In this document: positions 60,215 to 64,000 of the stretch, one piece after another
Layout: every line of letters starts with the position of its first letter
Numbering within the stretch: position 1 is the stretch's first letter
NCBI RefSeq assembly: GCF_900167275.1
Contig: NZ_FUWX01000007.1
Coordinates: 62,001 to 126,000, forward strand
Direction: 5' to 3'
Origin: Cetobacterium ceti
GTDB taxonomy: Bacteria > Fusobacteriota > Fusobacteriia > Fusobacteriales > Fusobacteriaceae
DNA length: 64,000 bases
Translations under genes and position numbers: made by a program
Notes under the pieces: model-generated
Database searches by the model: none
What the model was told of the DNA's origin: nothing
The model's input: only the letters and a program-made list of their open reading frames with translations

Positions 60215-60314
60215 AAAAATTCACCTCCATAATTTAAAAAGATATTCGAAAAAAAAGAGTAAAATCTTTTTAAAACCTTTGAAAATATTAAAGAAAGTGG
60301 TAAAAATCACAAAG

Positions 60315-60343
60315 TTGATTTTTTGTATTTCATAGGTTAATAT
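60315..60343 (+). promoter_or_regulatory. Promoter of the outer-membrane protein gene
   Basis: TTGATT (60315-60320) and TAATAT (60338-60343) are separated by 17 bases, about 55 bases before the ATG at 60399. Confidence 0.5.
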
Positions 60344-60398
60344 TAAGGATTATAAAAGTTTAAAAATGGGCAAAATTAAAAAATGGAGGACAGTGAAA

Positions 60399-61232
60399 AT
60401 GAAAAAGATTATATTGGGGTTGATAGCTCTTGGTAATGTGGGGTTTGCATCGAGTACATCAAGTTTAGCTAATGTAACAGCTGAAAACACAGCTTCCTTT
60501 GTAAGAGAGAGAGAATCGACTAGAGGAAAAAAAATAATATATGTGGCTGATGAGTTTCATAAAATGGCTACAGTTCCTAGTTTTACCTTTGGAGCACCTT
60601 CTGGATTAGTATCTTCTTGGGGAGTTGCCTTTGCAGGACTTTCAGGAAGAGCAAATTCTGAAGTTAAAGATGGAGCTTTTGCAATGGGTATGGGATTTGG
60701 AGATAGTGATAAAATAGGAGGATCTGCATCTTTAGGAATAGGAAGTATAGACCCTAGAGATGGAGGGGCTTTCAATAGGGGAAGTCTGAATTTAACTGTA
60801 GGTCATCATTTTAAAGAGATGGGAGCAGGGTTATCTTTAGGGGTTAATAATATAGATCTTTGGCATAAGGACGATTTAGATGGAGATAAACAGGACCCGA
60901 GTTTTTTCACATCTTTTACAAAATTAATTCCTAATGAAGTGGCACCAGTTGCTATTACAGGAGGATTGGGAAATAACGGTTATGTGGATATAACAACAGA
61001 TTCAGATAGAAAAAATAAAATAGGTGTTTTTGGAGCTGTGGCTGTATATGTACTTCCTCAAGTGAGTTTAGTTTTAGACTATACAACAGGAATAACAACT
61101 TTTGGAACAAGTTTGGTTCCTTTCCCAGATTACCCAGTGACATTAAACTTAGGAGCTGGAAATTTATTTAAACAAGGTGCAGAAGAGAAAGTATCCTTTG
61201 TGGGATCCTTAGCAGCAGCCTATGTATTTTAA
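60399..61232 (+). CDS. Predicted outer-membrane beta-barrel protein
   Basis: About 277 aa. A signal peptide (Lys-Lys-Ile-Ile-Leu-Gly-Leu-Ile-Ala-Leu-Gly-Asn-Val-Gly-Phe-Ala) precedes a sequence with alternating Gly/aromatic strands and an aromatic final residue (Tyr-Val-Phe), as in small outer-membrane barrels. Many Ala, Gly and Ser residues and short turns suggest 10-12 strands. ATG 60399 follows GGAGGA; the upstream in-frame extension has no ribosome site. The next gene, 13 bases downstream, encodes a small exported protein. I do not recognise a named family. Confidence 0.7.
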   Translation: MKKIILGLIALGNVGFASSTSSLANVTAENTASFVRERESTRGKKIIYVADEFHKMATVPSFTFGAPSGLVSSWGVAFAGLSGRANSEVKDGAFAMGMGFGDSDKIGGSASLGIGSIDPRDGGAFNRGSLNLTVGHHFKEMGAGLSLGVNNIDLWHKDDLDGDKQDPSFFTSFTKLIPNEVAPVAITGGLGNNGYVDITTDSDRKNKIGVFGAVAVYVLPQVSLVLDYTTGITTFGTSLVPFPDYPVTLNLGAGNLFKQGAEEKVSFVGSLAAAYVF

Positions 61233-61245
61233 TTGAGGAGGAAAA

Positions 61246-61599
61246 ATGAAAAAGATAATATTAACTTTATTATTAGGAGCATCGCTTATATCTTACGGAG
61301 TAGAAAATGCACCTATTGAAAATATAAATTCTTTGGATCAAGTTACTTCAACAGATGAGGAGAGAATAGAGGATCCAGGAGTGGAATTCCAGGAAGGGAC
61401 AGTTCAACAAAGTTCAAAGGGAGATTCCTTTATGGTTGCATTTGGAATGAAAGACCCATCTATCCTAGCAGGTGGAGAGGCGGGAGTTACCGGGGGAGCA
61501 GGAGCAGGAGCAACAACATCTGCAACAGTCGGAGCAACAACAGGAACTGTAATTGCTAACCAAGGGGTAACAGGACCATTTACTCCATATACATATTAA
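61246..61599 (+). CDS. Small exported protein, Gly/Ala/Thr-rich C-terminus
   Basis: A 117-aa protein with a signal peptide (residues 1-18, ending Ile-Ser-Tyr-Gly). The mature part is acidic at first and then becomes a low-complexity Gly/Ala/Thr run (about residues 77-105), ending Pro-Phe-Thr-Pro-Tyr-Thr-Tyr. TTGAGGAGG lies before the ATG. It is cotranscribed with the barrel protein, and a strong terminator follows. It might be a surface partner or plug of the barrel. No family recognised. Confidence 0.6.
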   Translation: MKKIILTLLLGASLISYGVENAPIENINSLDQVTSTDEERIEDPGVEFQEGTVQQSSKGDSFMVAFGMKDPSILAGGEAGVTGGAGAGATTSATVGATTGTVIANQGVTGPFTPYTY

Positions 61600-61604
61600 A
61601 AGTA

Positions 61605-61636
61605 AAAAAGACCTAGGGATAACCTAGGTCTTTTCT
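61605..61636. terminator. Bidirectional terminator between the exported protein and dps genes
   Basis: AAAAGACCTAGG pairs perfectly with CCTAGGTCTTTT around a 5-base loop, with A residues before and T after, so it serves both convergent genes. Confidence 0.9.
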
Positions 61637-61645
61637 ATTTATAGC

Positions 61646-62095
61646 TTATTTAGCTAACCAAGCTGAATACATCCAAATGTGTTTTTGGTATAATGATCCA
61701 ATATCAGTTAAGATAGCTAAAGTTTCTTGATCGTCTACATCCTCAGCAAGTCTAATAGTTACATTTAACTCATCTAGAAGAAGTTTGAAGTTTTCTAAAA
61801 TTCCTTTTACGGCACATACTGCGTCATATGGTTTACTATCAATTTCTTCTAACATACCATGTTCTAAATATACTTTTAATGAAGCGAAAGGTCTTCCTCC
61901 TATCATTAAAATTCTTTCTGCAATGGCATCAATGTGAGCATCAGTTTCAGACATAATTCCATCTAGCATTGGGTGAATAACAAAGAAGTGTTCTCCTACT
62001 AAGTTCCAGTGATAGTTGTGAACTATAGTTTTAAATATATGTAAGTTAGCTACATATTTGTTCATTTGATAAATTAATTCTTCTTTTTTATCCAT
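61646..62095 (-). CDS. dps: Dps-family DNA-protection / mini-ferritin protein
   Basis: A 149-aa four-helix protein. Asn-Tyr-His-Trp-Asn-Leu-Val-Gly and, about 15 residues on, Asp-Ala-His-Ile-Asp-Ala-Ile-Ala-Glu-Arg carry the His, Asp and Glu of the inter-subunit ferroxidase site. Twelve subunits normally form a shell that oxidises iron with peroxide and protects DNA. In an anaerobe it gives tolerance to brief oxidation. AGGAGGT precedes the ATG. The gene is 53 bases downstream of the VanZ-like gene on the same strand and may share its transcript. Confidence 0.9.
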   Translation of the reverse strand: MDKKEELIYQMNKYVANLHIFKTIVHNYHWNLVGEHFFVIHPMLDGIMSETDAHIDAIAERILMIGGRPFASLKVYLEHGMLEEIDSKPYDAVCAVKGILENFKLLLDELNVTIRLAEDVDDQETLAILTDIGSLYQKHIWMYSAWLAK

Positions 62096-62148
62096 GACGG
62101 ATACCTCCTAGTGTTACTTTAAAATGGTCTTATTTTCTTGACACTGTA

Positions 62149-62580
62149 CTATTTTAAAGATTGTATTTTTTTCCTTCTTTTTTCTAATATATTTTTAATA
62201 TTAAAAAAAGTAAAACCTATAAAGCTTCCACAAAGGGCTCCTGTAGTATCTATTAAAACATCTGTAAATTGTGGTCCTCTACCAGGAATAAGACTTTGGT
62301 GAAACTCATCTGTTAGGGCATAAACAAAGGAAAATAATACTGAGTAAAAGATATGTTTTCTAGTGATCTCACTAAAGGAAAGTAAACATGAAAATCCCAG
62401 GGCAAAGTATATGGAAAAGTGTGCAAGTTTTCGAATGTCTATTCCCATACTTTTTAAATCTATTCCTAGAAGTCTATAGAAAAAATTAGATTGATGTAGA
62501 GAATTTGTACCATCTTGCTGGGAAAAGTAAAAAATAGTAATCATAATAATAAGGGTTAAAAATTTAAAAAATTTGCTGAT
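62149..62580 (-). CDS. VanZ-family membrane protein, probably with an AUC start codon
   Basis: About 143 aa, with four hydrophobic segments. Lys-Leu-Ala-His-Phe-Ser-Ile-Tyr-Phe-Ala-Leu-Gly and Asp-Glu-Phe-His-Gln-Ser, then Pro-Gly-Arg-Gly and Asp-Val-Leu-Ile-Asp-Thr-x-Gly, are the VanZ signature. The first canonical ATG is at 62544, but it lies inside the first membrane segment and has no ribosome site. The frame is open upstream, and a strong GGAGGG (62592-62587) lies 6 bases before an ATC codon at 62580, which would give the usual N-terminus (Ser-Lys-Phe-Phe-Lys-Phe-Leu). The function is unknown; VanZ-like proteins affect cell-envelope traits such as glycopeptide tolerance. Confidence 0.75.
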   Translation of the reverse strand: MSKFFKFLTLIIMITIFYFSQQDGTNSLHQSNFFYRLLGIDLKSMGIDIRKLAHFSIYFALGFSCLLSFSEITRKHIFYSVLFSFVYALTDEFHQSLIPGRGPQFTDVLIDTTGALCGSFIGFTFFNIKNILEKRRKKIQSLK

Positions 62581-62860
62581 AAAAATCCCTCCTGATATTT
62601 ATATTCATAGTTAAATGGAATTTTAACATTAAAAAGTGAAAAATAAAATAGGAAAAAACAAAAAGGTTGGGTATAAAAAAAAGAATAAAAATTTCTTGGG
62701 GATTATATAGATGTTAACATTTATTTTGCATAGAGTAAGAATTTTGGGAGAAATTGTTTGAGAAATCCCCAAGGATACCAGAAATAAAACTTTACAAAAT
62801 ATAGACTTAAACTGTATAATAATAGTGAAACTATTATTTTTTAAAGGAGTTTGATAAGTC
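62581..62860 (+). other. Intergenic region with a long-range inverted repeat and the lipoprotein promoter
   Basis: CTTGGGGATT (62695-62704) and AATCCCCAAG (62764-62773) form a perfect 10-bp inverted repeat with 59 bases between them, possibly an RNA domain. TTTACA (62791-62796), 18 bases and TATAAT (62815-62820) form a good promoter. AATAATAGT (62818-62826) and ACTATTATT (62830-62838) are a 9-bp hairpin at the expected transcript start, just before the AAAGGAG ribosome site. I see no protein-coding gene here. Confidence 0.55.
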
Positions 62861-63046
62861 ATGAAAAAAGTTTTATTAGCAATGGGATTAGTAGCATTAT
62901 TAGGAGCTTGTTCATCTACAAAACCAGCTCAAGAGCCAACACCTGCACCAGAAGCAGTTGTAGTTGAGCAGGTTCAAACAGAGGCAGTTGTAGTTGAGCA
63001 ACCAGAAACTGCACCTATAGTTAACAAAGTTATAATGGATAAGTAA
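62861..63046 (+). CDS. Very small lipoprotein with duplicated VVVEQ motif
   Basis: A 61-aa lipoprotein. The signal peptide ends Leu-Leu-Gly-Ala-Cys with the lipidated Cys at residue 17. The 44-residue mature chain is Pro/Glu/Val-rich with two copies of Glu-Ala-Val-Val-Val-Glu-Gln, then Asn-Lys-Val-Ile-Met-Asp-Lys. TTAAAGGAG precedes the ATG; the promoter, leader hairpin and terminator make it a monocistronic, probably well-expressed gene. Its small size suggests a structural or signalling role in the envelope. Unknown function. Confidence 0.75.
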   Translation: MKKVLLAMGLVALLGACSSTKPAQEPTPAPEAVVVEQVQTEAVVVEQPETAPIVNKVIMDK

Positions 63047-63068
63047 TAGTTAAGAAATATAAAATGGG

Positions 63069-63109
63069 GGGAGTTCATTTCATAGAGATGAACTCCTCTT
63101 TTTTTTTAT
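63069..63109 (+). terminator. Intrinsic terminator of the small lipoprotein gene
   Basis: GGAGTTCAT pairs with ATGAACTCC around a 9-base loop, followed by TC and at least nine T. Confidence 0.92.
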
Positions 63110-63143
63110 GTCAAAATAAAGTCTAAAAAATAAGGAGATAGAA

Positions 63144-64000
63144 TTGAGAAAGTTTAGTGTTTTGCTGATTTTAATAACTCTTTTTACTTTTGCCTTAGGA
63201 GATACAAATGGAGTTGTAATGGAGATTAATAAAATTTTGCCAAGTGGAAATTTTTATGACAATGGAGATGAAGTTTCCTATACTGTTGTAATTGAAAACT
63301 TGGGAGAAAATCCAGTTAAAGGGGATTTAAATGTACCCTTTGGAAGTTTAGGTTATTTTACAAAAACATCCATAGATGGAGATAGTGAAGTAAATAATTT
63401 AAATATAAGAGATGTTCAGCTTTTAAGTGGAGAGAGTAAAAGATACAACTTAAAGGGGATTATAGGTCCAGAGGTAAATAGCTCTATTGTTTTAAATGGA
63501 ACTTTTACCTATGGAGGAACCCTTGTAAAAAGTTCTTCAAATCCTATAGAAAGAATTAAATATTCCCTAAGTGGAACTATGGAAGCATCTAAATCCTACT
63601 ATGAATTAGGAGGAGAGGTGACCTATGTTATTACTTTGAAAAATACAGGGGATTCCATAGTAAAAAATATATCCCTTGAGGATAATTTAAACTTTAGTGA
63701 TGTTTTTCAAAGTTCAAAAATAACTTCCATGGTAAATGGGGGTATTACCAATGGAGGAGTATATGGCCCTAGTGGAAGCTTAAATGTAACAGGGGCTATT
63801 TTAGATATTGGGGGAAGTATAAAATATATTATAACTGGGAAAGTAAAGGATACATATAGAGGTCCCATAGAAAGTAATTTTACCTATAGTGTTAGAGGAG
63901 AAAAAACTCAGGTAGAGGGACCTACACTGAATTTAGTAAAGTATTCCTATGGTGGGACTTTAATAGGAAATGAAAAAACCTATGTACCAGGGGGAAATAT
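63144..64000 (+). CDS. Secreted repeat-domain (DUF11-like) surface protein, 3' truncated by window
   Basis: The frame is open from TTG 63144 to the end of the window (285 codons). AAGGAGAT lies just upstream. Residues 1-19 form a signal peptide (Leu-Ile-Thr-Leu-Phe-Thr-Phe-Ala-Leu-Gly). Thereafter it consists of beta-rich modules of about 115 residues, each with a Tyr-x-Val-x-Ile/Leu-x-Asn-x-Gly-x-x pattern (for example Val-Thr-Tyr-Val-Ile-Thr-Leu-Lys-Asn-Thr-Gly-Asp). That pattern is typical of DUF11/conserved-repeat domains, which form Ig-like rods on bacterial surfaces. The full protein is probably much longer. The start codon is TTG, so the very N-terminus is provisional. Confidence 0.72.
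   Translation, partial: MRKFSVLLILITLFTFALGDTNGVVMEINKILPSGNFYDNGDEVSYTVVIENLGENPVKGDLNVPFGSLGYFTKTSIDGDSEVNNLNIRDVQLLSGESKRYNLKGIIGPEVNSSIVLNGTFTYGGTLVKSSSNPIERIKYSLSGTMEASKSYYELGGEVTYVITLKNTGDSIVKNISLEDNLNFSDVFQSSKITSMVNGGITNGGVYGPSGSLNVTGAILDIGGSIKYIITGKVKDTYRGPIESNFTYSVRGEKTQVEGPTLNLVKYSYGGTLIGNEKTYVPGGN

Noticed and set aside
62629-62862. A 77-codon frame on the - strand in the intergenic region before the lipoprotein
   Set aside because: It is low-complexity Phe/Ile/Lys, overlaps the promoter and inverted repeat, and has no Shine-Dalgarno.

Overview
The window looks like a chromosomal segment of a member of the Fusobacteriaceae (Fusobacterium or a close relative). The DNA is very AT-rich, Shine-Dalgarno sites are strong, and the gene set is that of an amino-acid/peptide-fermenting anaerobe with an outer membrane: a trimeric autotransporter adhesin, a type Va autotransporter, peptide transporters, peptidases, Dps and several small lipoproteins. 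The genus is an inference from gene content. I saw no rRNA, tRNA, CRISPR array, insertion sequence or phage gene.

Region 1 (1-13089) is a surface polysaccharide locus on the + strand. It encodes an EpsG/Wzy-like polymerase cut by the window edge, two GT4 glycosyltransferases, two left-handed beta-helix acetyltransferases, a UDP-glucuronate 4-epimerase-like enzyme, a UDP-glucose dehydrogenase, a Wzx flippase, an acyltransferase-3 protein, an MBOAT/SGNH O-acetylation pair and GalU. GalU, the dehydrogenase and the epimerase together would make UDP-Glc, UDP-GlcA and UDP-GalA. Two gaps of about 270 bp may hold decayed gene remnants, and the locus is visibly more AT-rich than what follows.

Region 2 (13137-22276) concerns peptide uptake: a POT-family transporter on the - strand, an AraC-type regulator and an OppABCDF operon, followed by an isolated RfbD-like reductase with its own promoter. 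A structured RNA element lies upstream of the POT gene. Region 3 (22277-33792) carries a repeat-rich trimeric autotransporter, a strongly supported small RNA gene with anti-Shine-Dalgarno loops (about 25040-25158), an iron-type alcohol dehydrogenase, a GltD/PreT-like oxidoreductase with two small proteins and NAD kinase, an e(P4)-type phosphatase, and an AraC-type regulator divergent from a second autotransporter.

Region 4 (33926-54715) is a 21-kb molybdenum/selenium-linked purine catabolism island: modA, modB, moaA, an unusual NtrC-like regulator, then a long operon for diaminopropionate ammonia-lyase, a YgeY-type hydrolase, a D-aminoacylase-like amidohydrolase, SsnA, an AzgA-like permease, guanine deaminase, a PreA-like Fe-S flavoprotein, the FAD subunit and fused 2Fe-2S/Mo subunit of a selenium-dependent xanthine dehydrogenase, a xanthine/urate-type permease, a hydantoinase and a MoeA-like protein. 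Read as a pathway, purines are imported, deaminated and hydroxylated, the rings are reduced and opened, and 2,3-diaminopropionate is cleaved to pyruvate and ammonia. modC, ygeW and ygfK are absent from the window.

Region 5 (54745-64000) has a YfcC transporter with a PepV-like dipeptidase, a Bax-like glucosaminidase, an M14 carboxypeptidase, an outer-membrane protein with a small exported partner, Dps, a VanZ-like protein that probably uses a non-canonical start codon, a tiny lipoprotein, and the 5' part of a gene for a long repeat-domain surface protein that runs off the window.
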